Source of the DNA: Strobilurus pachycystidiatus
Lineage: Eukaryota; Basidiomycota; Agaricomycetes; Agaricales; Physalacriaceae
NCBI GenBank assembly: GCA_019915135.1
Contig: JAHLMK010000016.1
Span: 558,001 to 622,000, forward strand
Direction: 5' to 3'
Length of the DNA: 64,000 nucleotides
Below the pieces are notes generated by a model, which saw nothing but the letters and a program-made list of their open reading frames with translations, was not told the origin of the DNA and made no database searches. This document shows, in pieces, positions 24,791 to 36,611 of the stretch (its first letter is position 1; each line of letters starts with the position of its first letter). Made by a program: the position numbers and the translations under genes.

Positions 24791-24816
24791 CAAACCCCTC
24801 TGACAAGAGGGGTTTG
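24791..24816. repeat. Perfect 11-bp inverted repeat with 4-nt loop
   Basis: CAAACCCCTCT, loop GACA, then AGAGGGGTTTG. All 11 pairs match. It lies in non-coding DNA more than 1.8 kb from the nearest supported gene. Confidence 0.8.
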
Positions 24817-27018
24817 ATCGAACCTACCTCAACGCCGTAGTGAGAACACATGCACCGAACACCCTCGAACTGTCGTTGGGCAGTTCCACCCTCGGAGTCC
24901 GTTCTACGTACACGGTGGATAGTGCGTAAATCTTCTTCGGGGTGGCGAAATGTCCCTAGCCGTTTTATATTGAGTGGTGTTTCTGCGAAGCTGTGAATGC
25001 GTTATGTCCGGACGATACTGTAAGTTGAGGTCTATCTTACGCAACTCGAAGGTCCATGACGCGTGGGTATGTCTCTTTTTTTATGAATGCCGGAGGTTTC
25101 CTGATTGCGCACTTGGAAGCCGTACACAATCATATGCCTCGTGCAAATCTTTTACTAATACTAGTCCAAAGCGAAAGATCAGACTCTGATTTCACTATCC
25201 TTTGTGTAGCCGGCGCCCCACAAAGGAGTTGGAGGACAAGTGAGGTAACGGTGAACGCGGCGGTGGACACTACCTTTCTCCATGGTCTTGGGCGAACCGA
25301 ACATCGGATTGAGCACAAGAACTCTGCCTCTGCATGGTTGGAAGCTTCGAATCAAGTCACACGCACTCAAGGCCTGAAAATTTCGCCACCGCGTCTCCAC
25401 AGGCGACAGAAGCGTGTCAGAATGCGCAATATCACCCTGACCAGGGATTGAGACCCGTGGATGTCTATCCCCTGACGCGACGCGTAGCAAGACTCGTACG
25501 ATTGCCACATGTGATAATATGGCCGCTCAACGTTAACGATTCCCTACAATTATTGAGGACAATCCAACGTAAATAGCAAGGAACCGGTGTATACGGGAGT
25601 GGTGAAAGAACGGCGTGCCTTGCCAAAAGAATCCCTCAGTCCTCGTAAATCGAAATGAAAAGCTCGCTACTAGCAGGTAGCGATACAAATGCCAGAATGC
25701 GCAAGCAGTACATTGGGGGTTAGTTGGGAGACTTGAGCCAGTCCCAATGTGATGATAGATTGAGTGCTTGATTAACTGTCCAGTCCGTTGAGTCTAAGAG
25801 TGGTTCGAGTCTAGTAAGTTGTCGAAGGCGCGTGTGCTACGCTCAGGTCCTCTGCGGAGGATTTCAACTCTTGTAAACTTAGAGTGCGCCATCGTGCTCA
25901 AAAATCCGCACCTTCATCGCGGCCGGGGCGTCAGCCGGTATAACTTTGTTCGTCTTTCGGAACCTAACTGATCTCCAGATCGGTCCCCAAGTATTCGCGA
26001 TAGCCAGGATAAGCCTGTGTCTTTGCAAATCACCCTCGTGATGCCCAGTTCCAATAGGCTCACATCAGCGCACAGCAACGACGCGTTCCGTGCGCGCTCC
26101 GAATACCAATAAGCTGTAGAAATGGAGATGTCGGACAGTAAAGAGAGAATGTATAGACGTGAGAGCTGATGAAAGAACCGTCGAGCAACCAACATCGCCA
26201 GCATTTGACTCCAGAAAAGTCTTTAGTAACACCTTCACTCCGTCCGCCCAGCTGGAACCAACAGGTCAAGCCCTTCTAGGCGTTCAAACACATCCGCCAA
26301 GCCGCGTGCAAGGGTCTCCCAGTCGTTCTAGTGAAGATGCTATTAGAGTGAGGCTCATAGGACCCGGTGTAGAGCATGTGGCGCAATGTACAGCGGGGTG
26401 AAGGCGCAGGGAGTCTAAGAGCTTCGCCAGACGTTTTCGCAAAGTCAGTAAGGCCATCGAGAGGAGGCAAAATTGCTATAGACGTCCGCAGACAGCACTA
26501 GAGTGGATGGGACGTATCATAGGTCAAGACGTTGCAAGTAAAGACTCGGACCTTGAGATGGGAGGTCATCGAACAGGTAAGGAAATCTGGGGATTGCTTG
26601 TGATGAACCAAGCTAAGAGTCGCAGTATATGTCACAATAAAGTGCTTTCCGAACGCGGCGGCGAGCTGATAATGGGTGAATTGGCAACTGGTGGCAATAG
26701 AAAGTAAACAGACCGGGGGTGCACAGGGAACTTTGCAGGCGTGACTAATAATCGGAAAATCGGTCCGGTAGGCAGGTCCAAGCCACTTTCGGTTCAACCC
26801 AGCGGCGTCGCATCTCTGGATTGACCGTTTGTAGACTTGACTCGGCTGCGCCAGACAAATAGACAATGAATCTGAACTCCAGGACTACCATCCACTTCGA
26901 CCAAACTGAGAGCCACAAAATACGATTACGTACTTATGTATTTGGTGCGGTTTGACGAAGCGTGCAATCTCAACTTCAAACGTTCAAGCTCACAAGTCTC
27001 AAACGAGTTTCGCTGAGC

Positions 27019-28552
27019 ATGGAAGCCAATGCCTCACTCCGTTTGCTCCCCGACACGCTCGCGGAGGATAAAACGCAAGGTACATCGCGTCTATCCATTC
27101 GAACAGTGTGTGATTCACTAACTTACAACTTGACAAGAAGCCTACATCCTCAATCTGCCGGATGAGCTCCTGCTACTCATAGCAATGGCTTTTAGGGAAG
27201 CCCATCTCATCACTCATGAATGCGACTCAGACGACTACGCGGTCTCTGACTCCAGAGTAGACGACTCTGACTCCGACGACTCTGACCGCAAAGATTCGCT
27301 CAACTTCGTTTCCGGTGTCCCGTACTCCATTGGCCACTCCCGGCTTGCGTCCCTCTGCCGCCGTTTTCGAGGCATCCTCCTTCCTGAGATATATCGTACC
27401 ATTATTCTACCAGAGCATAAAAGGCATGCTCTTCCCTGCCTTTTCGACTCTCTCCAAACATACGGGCACCTTACGAGGCATCTTGATCTTTGGATCGCGC
27501 CGGTCCGAGTCGCTGACAACGCGAAGGTGCACGACGTGGGCATTTTACGCCTTGTGCAGGACTTCTCTCGCTGCGTGGAGTACCTCCCCAATCTACGACA
27601 TCTCAACTTCAACCTCTATCCAGAGGGCGGGAAGCACAGAAACGTCTGGGTTCATGTTCGTCGTCTGCCCGACCAGGCAGCTTTGAATGACGCCGAGGCC
27701 AAGGCTGTCAAATCCGTACTCAAGGGTCTGACTCCAAACCTTGAAGTACTCCAAGTTGTTGGGTTTAAATGGACTGACGGCGCCAAGGCGCTCTCTCTTG
27801 CCACATTCCCTAACCTTCGACGTCTTTTATTGGATCTCGACGCGCCCGACCGTCCTACTCTTGCTTCGGCCTCCTTCCTCAAAGGCATGCCGGCTATCAA
27901 CGAGATCATCCTGCCGGCGCAGTGGTGTCCCAAACCTGAATGGTTCAGGCGCGCGTTCAGTGGACGAAAATTCGAACTCATCACAATCGGGATTCGGGAC
28001 GATGAACACTGCTGTACAAAGGGGGAAGCGTCGTGTCTCTTTCATTCTGGCCTCGTTCATATGTTCGAGCCGTCTGCTTCGACCTTGACCAGCTTGACCA
28101 TCTCGACGCTTTCATTCCCCAGTGCTTCCCTTGCGAAGTACTGTAGCAGAATGATGTCTCTGAAGATACATAGTCTCACCTTTCAAGGCCCTCCTTCCTT
28201 TGACGCGTTTGTGGAACCATTCCTACCACTGAGAATCACATCCCTTGAGATTTGCCAGTGCGGATGGATTCCAGCGTCCTTTGCACGATGGTTCGACGAT
28301 GACCAGCGCGATGTTTCCTTCCCTGCTCTCGAGTATCTCAAACTCGACGAGTGCGAGACACAATACGATGTCATTGATATACACGGCGGAGACATCGATG
28401 AATGGGGTGAGCAGGATTCGCTGTCCGACAATGGGTACTACTATCCTCCGGGATTTTGGCATCCAGAAGTTAGGAGGAAGTTCAAGAGTGATTGTAAATC
28501 ACGAGGGATAAAGGCCACGGTTGCATGGACTCAGTTCGAGGGATGGGGTTAA
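27019..28552 (+). CDS. F-box/LRR-like protein (paralogue 1)
   Basis: Two exons (27019-27079, 27138-28552) give about 491 residues. An F-box-like start (AYILNLPDELLLLIA) follows the intron at about residue 22. Then comes an acidic Asp/Ser-rich patch, CRRFRGILLPEIYRTI, and a chain of leucine-rich units (YLPNLRHLNF, PNLRRLLLDL, STLTSLTIST, RITSLEICQC), ending in FWHPEVRRKFKSDC and FEGWG. It is clearly related to the protein at 59471-60920. Predicted role: substrate receptor of an SCF ubiquitin ligase, inferred from the fold only. The acceptor is a tandem NAGNAG (ACAAGAAG), giving an optional extra Glu. Confidence 0.85.
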
Positions 28553-29422
28553 AGTTCAGAGTTTGACTCGTTTGCTTTTCGTTCTTCCGTTCTCCGTACT
28601 AGATATGATTTGTTCTTGGCTTGCTACTGTGCATCACTCAATCATTTCATTCGTCTGTCTTTCCTATATATGTACGAGTATCGTGGAAGTCGGTTCATAT
28701 ATGTTGGGGCGTAGAAGCTCTTGATTTTTTCTGAAAGTATCCTGAGACAAAAAATACAATGCTGACTCGATTCTCTTTCCGGCAGTCGACGTTCATGTCG
28801 CTTGAATCTCCTTCATTCGCCCTCGAAAAGTGATCCACCGGAATACATAGCTGTGAGGTCTCGATAACTTTGAGCTCTGAATTCAGGTTATGTTCCGCTG
28901 CACACAGACTACACTTTGATGTTGCTCTCATCCTACTGTCTCCATCGAGAAGGCCACAGTACATATTCGCGTTTGTGGCCGTGAAGGACTGGTAAAGAAG
29001 CTCAAACGATTCCATGACTTGGCAATCTTTTGTAAGTAGACGACGTACAAAGTGTGACTTTTCCGAGCCGCCCTCAATACCTAGTACCCTCCAGAGTCTC
29101 TACCATTACACTGGAAGATTTCAACAGAAGAGCTCACGAATACCATAGCGCCCTATGAACGATCCGAGAGATATTCTAGTAGTATGTCTTGACTCTTCGT
29201 CAGTCGATTAGGCGATGCTCAAACTAGTTGAGCACTACCGAGCCTCAGCAGCCCATTAGTATCTAACGTACACGTACTGAGCTCTGGAAGCGCCACACTG
29301 CATCGAGCCCTCCGAGTCCAATCCTTCTCCAATGCAGTCTCCGCATAATTTACAGTGTTAGAAGTGTAAGTAAGTGTATAATAAACAGTATGTGCATCCG
29401 TAATATACTTCAGTCAAAGCCA
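28553..29422. other. Intergenic region between convergent genes
   Basis: Separates the F-box-like gene and the LRR gene (3' ends facing each other). No coding signal. Confidence 0.5.
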
Positions 29423-32400
29423 TCAAGGCGACTGTTGGATCCTCGAAAGTGACGGCCCGAGGGTATTCTTTGGGCTCGCCATCGACGCTGAGGTCGGACT
29501 AGTCACCAACGTCGGACTCCCCGTCAGTGTATTAATCGAGGAACTGGAGCTCCGCGACCGCGAAATGTACGGCCGCGGCGGGGGCTTTGCCTCTGGGTCC
29601 TCCTTCTCCTTGTCCAGATGTGGACTGGAATGTGGACTGCCGCCCCCACCTGTAGCGAGTGGGTTGAGCTCAGTGCCCATATCGTCGTGTATAGGTCTAG
29701 GCGGTGGACGTTCGACCATCGCTTCGAGAAGCTGGGCGTATGTATGGGTTAGTCAAGAACATCTAACAAAACCAGTACCAACCTCCTTCCGCAGATCCTC
29801 ACCCGCGTACTCGCCCTCCATCTCCTCGGGTCCGAGCAGAACAGCACCTTTCCTGAAGACCTCCCCTTCCTCAGCAACCCAACTCCGTGATCTGAATGAG
29901 AAACTCAATATCAACGCTAGAACGACCAAACAACGACGTTGCCGCTCACCGATGTTCAACAACATTCTCCTCCTCCCCATTCTCCAAACTCTCCTCGTCC
30001 TCATCGGGAATGACCCTCGGAAACTTCTTCGCCTCAGCGTCCTCATCCTCTTCCTTGGCATTCCCATTCTCCATCAACACACTCGTCGGGCTCAGCACCT
30101 TCTCAAATTCAGGATCCGCCCTAGCCTTGCCCTTGTCGATCTTCGGCGTTGACGGCTCCTCGACCTCCAGCGTAGAACCCATTATCAGCGGTGATGCCCT
30201 CGGCGACACCCTCGGCGACGGCATGCCATTCAGCCTCACACCCAAGCCTTGCAGACTAAGGATCGGACGCTGCTTCATGTTCTCCACCCTGCCAGCCAAA
30301 TTGGACAACTCCTCATGAATAGCGAACAGCTCCTCCATCCTATGCGGATCCTCCGTCGCCTGGATCACAACGCCCAGCTCGTCGATGATGGCCCTGACCC
30401 GCTTCACCAGTTCCTGCGGCGACGGTATCACCGTCATCTCCTGATGATACGGCGATGGGTTCAGGAGGTTCTGCATCTGCGTGATGCTCGCGCTTGCGCG
30501 GACGACAACATCTCCTCCGACCATCTCCTCCATGCGTATCCGCTTGGCGAGCTCGCTATCATCGAGGATGCCCCACACCTTCTTCCCCGCCGCATCCTTA
30601 CTGTCCACCCCATCAGTCTCCTCTGCCCGCCTCTGCGCCGCCTCCGTGTTCCGCACACACGACCCAAGGATACCGCGACAGCAGCGCGCAAACTCTTCGT
30701 CGCCTGGAGGGACGTCCAGATCAAGACATCGTAGAACCTTGTTGGCCTTCATGCCCGACTCGAGAGCGATGACCGAGGCCAGGTCCAAATGGTTTTGTGT
30801 GAGATCAAGGTGGAGAAGAGACATCGACTCGGGGAGGAACTCTGCTAGAGCGATGGCGCCGGCCGAAGTAAGTAGTGTCGATGATAGGAATAACCTCTTG
30901 AGCGCTGTGTTGAGCGTGAACGCGGTCCGTAGAGATTGGATCTGGAGAATGTTAATTTTATCACTAGGGTTGAGGCAAGACCAAACTACTCACACCCTCT
31001 AACCCATTAGCGCAAGGATTTCGACTGAGGTCCAATGTCTCAAGGCTCGAGTTGTACTTTAATGCCTCCGCGACAGCCACCAATCCAGCCACGTCCAGCT
31101 TGTTTTCGCTGAGGTTGAGAACCTTGAGTGTCCGATTGCGCTTGAGGACCTGCGCCAGGAATGTGATGCCTGCCCTGAGATCGTTGCCCTTCAAGTCCAG
31201 GGTCCTTAGGGCGCCAACACGCGGAAGCGCATCCAACGCGCGCACTTTGTCGAGGAGGGCTGCACTTGGGCCGGAATGTGGATGGGAATGGGAGAGAGGT
31301 GTTTGGCGCGCGGTTATGCCACCTTGGCTGGAGGATGTTAGGATGGGTACGGGCTGCCCTGATGCACTCAGAGGGTTTATTTGCGGCGGAGGAGCAACAC
31401 CGCGTTTCGACCGAGGGACGTAGGGAGTATAGGTGGTTTGTAGGCCGGTGGGAGGATGGCGCGGTGGAGGAAGAATCGGGCCTGCTTGCGGTAGTGGCGA
31501 GGAAGTTGGAGATAAGGGGAGAGAAGTCACTGAAGACGCGGGAGAAGTCGACTGCGATGATGACGCAGAGCTGAGGGAGACTGTATGATTGGAGGACAGG
31601 GAGGGAGATGCGGGTGTGGGCACAACGTCGGGGTAGTCCCTGATCATGAGAGCCAGGGCGACTGCGCCAGTCGCATTGATGCGATTGTATCTTAATGATA
31701 TATTTCGCAACGAAGATGTCCGAACAGCACGCGCTGAAGAACAAGGTTAGCAAGCTTGATCTTATTGCAGAAGGTTGCACGCACAGAGTGCTTCTAGAGC
31801 TCCTGGTCTTAATGAGCAGTCATCGAGCCGTAGTGAGCCGAGTCCCGTTTGCGGAGGGGTGCGCAGGGCGGCCACTATATACTCAATAGATTTTTTATCC
31901 AACGGGTTCTGCGACAGATCAAGGAATTGAAGCGATTCGGACTGGCACAGACGGGTCAAATACGTGTTCGTAGTGTTTGAAATAGCTTACCTTTTCGACG
32001 TATGCGCCTATAAGCCTGAATGCGTTTGTCTTGAGCCGCCGATTAGATGCTACAGATAGGAAGGTAAGGGTATTGGGTATCAACAGGGCGTGTAGCATGG
32101 GTTTCAGTATCTGGTATGGAGACAGTGAGTGACAGCGGGCGACAGCGGAGGAGGGGCGCGTACATGCTCGTCGAGGTCGCATTCCTTGAACACGAGTTTC
32201 CGTAAACCCCACTCTATGGTGAATACATCCGACAGAATGGACGCAGACGTTAACGTCAACTGAATGCCAGACATGTCGACCGTGCGCGGAAGCGTTGGCG
32301 TTGCGTGCTGCGGGTTGTGCTCAACGTTAACGACAACGAGCACGGCGGCGGGGACGCACCTTGAAGGCAGCACTGACGCTGGGATCGGGCTGTTCGTCGC

Positions 32401-32830
32401 ATCCGGCGCAACACTCCTTGTAGAAGCTGTCGACTTTGTCCATGCTCCACCACTCGTCGTTCTCGGCCTCGAGGTCGACGCTGGCCGACGACACGGAGTC
32501 GCCGCGGACGACCCGCCTCCTCCTCTCCATCTCCCGAACCTCGATGGCTCGTTTCTCCTCCTTCAGGCCGGCCATCGACGGCGGGTTGAACGACGATATC
32601 GGGTAGACGGTCGCGATGTGGGGCAGAATAAAGTGCGCCCGCTTGAGCGGCTCGTCGGGACCGCTGCCATTGCCGCCGCCGGGCAGATTTTGGGTCGGCA
32701 AAAATCTCGTAAAGCGCGAGAAGAGCGACTGCTGCGGAGGCGGGGCCTTCTTGAGGATGCTCTTGCCGGGGATGGGAATCGTCACTGCGCTCGACGACGG
32801 CGAGCCGGACGAGCATGACGACGACGACAT
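29423..32830 (-). CDS. PPP1R37/LRRC68-like leucine-rich-repeat protein
   Basis: Eight exons (32830-32360, 32307-32164, 32110-31991, 31941-31785, 31733-30994, 30941-29950, 29891-29783, 29731-29423) with consistent phases give about 1013 residues. RNI-type repeats (LKVLNLSENKLDVAG, LETLDLSRNPCANG, MSLLHLDLTQNHLD) follow a helix VDSFYKECCAGCD. The last repeat LRCLDLDVPPGDEEF leads into a helix. This order recalls animal PPP1R37 (LRRC68), a protein phosphatase 1 regulator. Where that protein has its PP1-docking motif, this one has KRAHF (residues 63-67), a weak RVxF match. A ~120-residue Ser/Pro/Thr-rich insert interrupts the repeat array, and the C-terminal ~350 residues are acidic or Ser/Pro-rich and disordered-looking. 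The PP1 link is an inference. Confidence 0.85.
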
Positions 32831-33179
32831 GGGCGCATCCAGCTTAGACTGTGTGCGCTTGGTGTATACGCGGAACTGATAGAGTCAGGGACACTCGTAC
32901 ACAGCCACTGTTGCTGGCAATCAGCTCACGTTACTTGCACTGATGCGCTTTTTCAAGTTTTTGTCGCGCCCGTTACCATCTCGTCCGCTTTACTCGAGAA
33001 ATAAGCCATGCAGACCTCTTTTGACGTCAATATCCCAAACCGCATAGTATCCAAAGCGTAGCCATGCATAGGTTATCTCGGTTCTCTCTTCGCTTCGCGT
33101 ATCGCTCGGATCGGTTCAGCCTCCAGCTGTTCATTGTATGTAAAGGCCTGCAACTCTCCCCTTGTTCTTGACTATCCCG
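32831..33179. other. Divergent intergenic region
   Basis: Promoter region shared by the LRR gene (-) and the second P450 (+). No gene seen. Confidence 0.6.
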
Positions 33180-35322
33180 ATGTCGTCCCCAAGTCTGGCC
33201 CTGGGTGCTGGATTTTTTCTCTTACTTATCCTCAAGTTCACTCTTTTCAGAAAACCAAAGCTTCCGCTTCCGCCTGGTCCCAAGGGCATACCGTTACTTG
33301 GGAACATATTCGACTTTCCCTCCGCTTATGAATGGATTGCTTTTCGGGATGTAGGCGAACAGTATAGTGCGCCCGTTTGTGTCCTCGCTTCGCTCGATAG
33401 ATGACGAGCTCTAGTATAGACTCCGACATTATCCACTATAGAATCCTGGGAGAGTCCATCATCGTGTTGAACAGTGTGGAGGCCACAAATGACCTTTTCA
33501 ATAAACGGTCGGCGATTTATTCTGACAGGTCTGTCCCTTGAGAATGACCGGCGTACTCGCCCTTCTCACCAAGAATCTGAAGACCTCGATACACGATGCT
33601 CAATGACATGTGGGAAGTCTTTCTCTCTTTGAGAAAGTCCTTCTCAACTTTTGTAGGGTTGGCTTTGCCTGGCACCTCGCTTTTCAACGGTATGGAGAAT
33701 GCTGGAAAGGTATCACTCCAGTTTGTCCCTTTCCTTTCCACTGCCCACAACCCAACAGAACATCGCAAACTATTTCACAAGCACTTAGAAGGGCCTACCC
33801 TCACCTCACTTCAACACCCATATATCCTCCAAGCCTCGCGAAACCTTCTAGAACATCTCCTGGACCGACCCGCCTCTTTCATCGACGATATGCGATTGTA
33901 CGTACATTGGTCTGAGTCGTCGAAGCTAGTAGTAATACAGTACTAATTCCAATGTAGATACGCCGGCGAAGTCATCCTTCGCGTTGCATACGGTATCGAA
34001 GTCATCGACAAGGCCGACCCCTTCATCGTGACCGCTGAGAAGGGCATGCACGCCATGGCCGTAGCTGGGCGTGCCGGTGCATTCTGGGTCGACTTCTGGC
34101 CCGCCCTTCAATATGTCCCTTCGTGTATCAGCTTCAAGCGGTGGGCGATCAAGGCGAGGAAGACTGTCGACAGTATGCGAGATGCCCCGTTCAGTTTTGT
34201 CAAGAAGGCTTTGGTAGGCATAACATCTATTTCAGTCATTCGGAACACAATGCTGATCAAGATTTGGAAGTCTGAAGGAACAGCCAAGCCCTCTATCGCT
34301 TCGGAGGTCTTGACAGAGATGGATGCTGATAATGCGAATCAGGAAATCCTGGGAAACGTCTTAGGTGCCATGTATGCTGGTACGTCAATGTTATCTGACA
34401 CGACTGCGAGTCGGGCTAACAATAAGAAATGACAAACAGCTGGGTCTGACACAGTAGCCGCCTTTCATTGCCCATCGCTTTCAGTTACTGACACGTAGCC
34501 GTAGACCGTATCCGCCTTGACCTTCTTCATTCTCGGATTGGTCCTGAACCCCGCCGCGATGCGGAAGGCACAACAAGAAATCGATACGCATGTCGGAACA
34601 GACCGCCTCCCCGATTTCAGCGATCGCGATTCCCTGCCATACATTGAGGCCGTGCTCAAGGAGAGCCTTCGCTGGAAGCTGGTTACGCCTCTTGGTGAGT
34701 ATACATACAGCATTTCCCCGTGTCCCAGAAGACCTAAAGGTGTCTCTTCATCAGCCATCCCCCACAGAGTAACCCAAGACGACCAGTATCGTGGATATCG
34801 CATCCCAAAGGGCTCAACAGTCATTGGGAATGCATGGTATGCCCTTAGGGCCCTTCCACTGACTCGAACTCACTTCGACCTGACTTTGACCTGTCATAGG
34901 GCCATCACCCACGACAAGTCCATCTACGGCGCCGACACAGACGCCTTCAACCCAGACCGGTTCATGTACCCCGACGGCGCGACGCTGAACAGCTCCATCC
35001 CGCACCCCACGGCAGCGTTCGGGTTTGGGCGGCGCATCTGTCCGGGGCAGGACATGGCGGAACACACGTTGTGGATAGCCATGGTGTCGATCCTGGCGGC
35101 GTTTGACGTGACGAAGGCTGTTGACCAACACGGAAGGGTGATTGAGCCTTCAGATGGGATATTGTCTGGGATGCTTTGGTATGCATACATTGTTATCAAG
35201 CTTGTAGGACCTGCTCTGATGCTGGTTGCAGCCACCCGGAACCGTTCCAGTGCTCAATCGTGCCTCGGTCGCGAGCGTTTGAAGCTTTGATTGGGGTGGA
35301 TGAACGTGTTACGGAGCAGTGA
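33180..35322 (+). CDS. Cytochrome P450 monooxygenase (second copy)
   Basis: ATG 33180 opens with a hydrophobic anchor and the proline-rich hinge KLPLPPGPKGIPLLGN. About twelve exons are needed; key joins restore NDMVGFAWHLAFQRYGE, then EHRKLFHKHL, the I-helix AGSDTTVSALTFF, ESLRW (ExxR), FNPDRF and the heme motif FGFGRRICPG with the Cys. A final intron ending at about 35238 gives the C-terminal HPEPFQCSIVPRS and a stop at 35320-35322, so the simple read-through to an earlier stop is unlikely. It differs strongly from the P450 at 12594 in the hinge and heme segment, so the two are not recent duplicates. Style resembles basidiomycete P450s annotated as O-methylsterigmatocystin-oxidoreductase-like; the substrate is unknown. 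Confidence 0.9.
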
Positions 35323-35749
35323 CTGTTTGGGTATCGTGGTGTCTGGACTCTGGTTAGGAAACGGCGAAGCGCGATGAAGGAAACAGTGGGAGGTTGTGAA
35401 TTTCTCGAAGTGTCGCCCAAGGGTGACGAGGAGGATAGCCTTCTGATTCTTGAAGAGTTCAATGATGTGATGCAGGGTCCTTATGACGCCACAGATGCAT
35501 GCAGCCTTCCCCTCGTGCACCGCTCACTCAAAGGCGAGTACTTACTGCGCTTTCATTTTCAAACCCTGACCGGATACTATTGTACTAAAATAGTATAGAA
35601 GTCGCGACTCGTGTTCCATTCCTTCAACACTCCAATGAATTATGATGCTCTCCTCGTCCATACAGTCAGTGGCAGTGTGTGATGATGCTCCACATTTACA
35701 TCCTCTCATAAAGGCCATTTGTTGCATGGGCATCTCGTAATCGAACATC
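35323..35749. other. Intergenic region
   Basis: No gene supported between the P450 and the small secreted protein, which lie on the same strand. Confidence 0.5.
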
Positions 35750-36335
35750 ATGAAGTTCATCACGGCCTCCACTCTCCTTTGCACCATTGCGCTCGTCTTT
35801 GCCCGTCCACAGGAGCAGAGCGTCACTGAAGTGACTTTGCCAACGGAGGTGCTACCAACCGCGACGTCCACTAGCAGTCATAGTTCCACTGTGACCGATC
35901 GCAGACCTACGGGAAGCGGTGCGAGCTCCATCGTATCCCCAGGCCCTATCAGCTTGAGGTGCGCGACTTGACATCTCCCGCCGAGATACCTCACTGACTT
36001 GAATGATGCAATACAACAGCAGCGCTACAGTCGTACCTTCACTTCCCCTGACCGTGACGACCTTTCCCGCCTCCATCCTTAGCATCACCACTGCCGTGGG
36101 ATCGTCTTCCTCGGACACTAGCTCCTCTTCCAGTGGCTCGACATCCATTAGCGTATCCACCACGACCACAAGCGCTACATCACCATCAAGTAGCGCTACG
36201 TCAAGTGCCAGTGGAAGCGCGACAACATCTGGCGAACCAGCCACTTCGTCGAGCAATGCAGTTGTACCAACGGGCGTGAAGGCAGAGGGAGTAGTCATTG
36301 GTGTTGGTGCTGTCTTGGTGGGATTGGTGTTGTGA
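35750..36335 (+). CDS. Small Ser/Thr-rich secreted, probably GPI-anchored protein
   Basis: Two exons (35750-35958, 36020-36335) give 174 residues. A signal peptide (MKFITASTLLCTIALVFA) is followed by an extended Ser/Thr-rich stalk, expected to be heavily O-mannosylated. The C-terminus is a short hydrophobic tail (GVVIGVGAVLVGLVL) after small residues, as in GPI-attachment signals. No catalytic domain or cysteine framework is present. It should sit at the cell surface or wall; exact role unknown. Confidence 0.75.
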
Positions 36336-36611
36336 AACGATGATGACGGACTTCGCGCGAGGAATCTTTGTGCCTGTATAACTACAAGAAGTGCAAGCCA
36401 TATATATCATACTGTCCCACTCGAACGGATGTACTGCCGAATAGAATAAGGCCATTAAACAAGGACAAAATGATGCTCGGAACATCTTAAAATACTATTT
36501 TTGCGGCTACATACATAATTGAACCACGACACCATAAACTGTATCTAAACTATGAAACTATAACGCGAACCTACCTGTTATCTTATATTAATGATGAATG
36601 GTACAGTAGAA

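Larger units (their letters stand above)
22921..27018. other. Gene-poor region, possible decayed F-box-like gene
   Basis: No gene is supported over 4 kb. On the minus strand, 25508-25179 has a frame containing LSPVETRWRNFQALSACDL, similar in style to the middle part of basidiomycete F-box proteins, and 26470-25914 has further helical-looking frames with stops between them. This could be a relic on the minus strand. A 10-bp tandem (CTTCAAAAGT) lies at 24561-24586 and a hairpin at 24791-24816. Confidence 0.3.

Noticed and set aside
25795..25860. Possible tRNA (GGTTCGAGTCT resembles a B box)
   Set aside because: No matching A box or acceptor stem could be folded at the right distance.
30249..30734. 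Plus-strand frames opposite the LRR gene
   Set aside because: Antisense shadows of exon 6, whose sense frame is spliced and domain-bearing.
33162..33404. Read-through of the second P450's first exon beyond its donor
   Set aside because: Continues into intron sequence; the spliced version restores the P450 pattern.
35196..35290. Simple C-terminus of the second P450 ending at 35290
   Set aside because: Splicing to about 35239 gives the family-typical HPEPFQCSIVPRS end instead.
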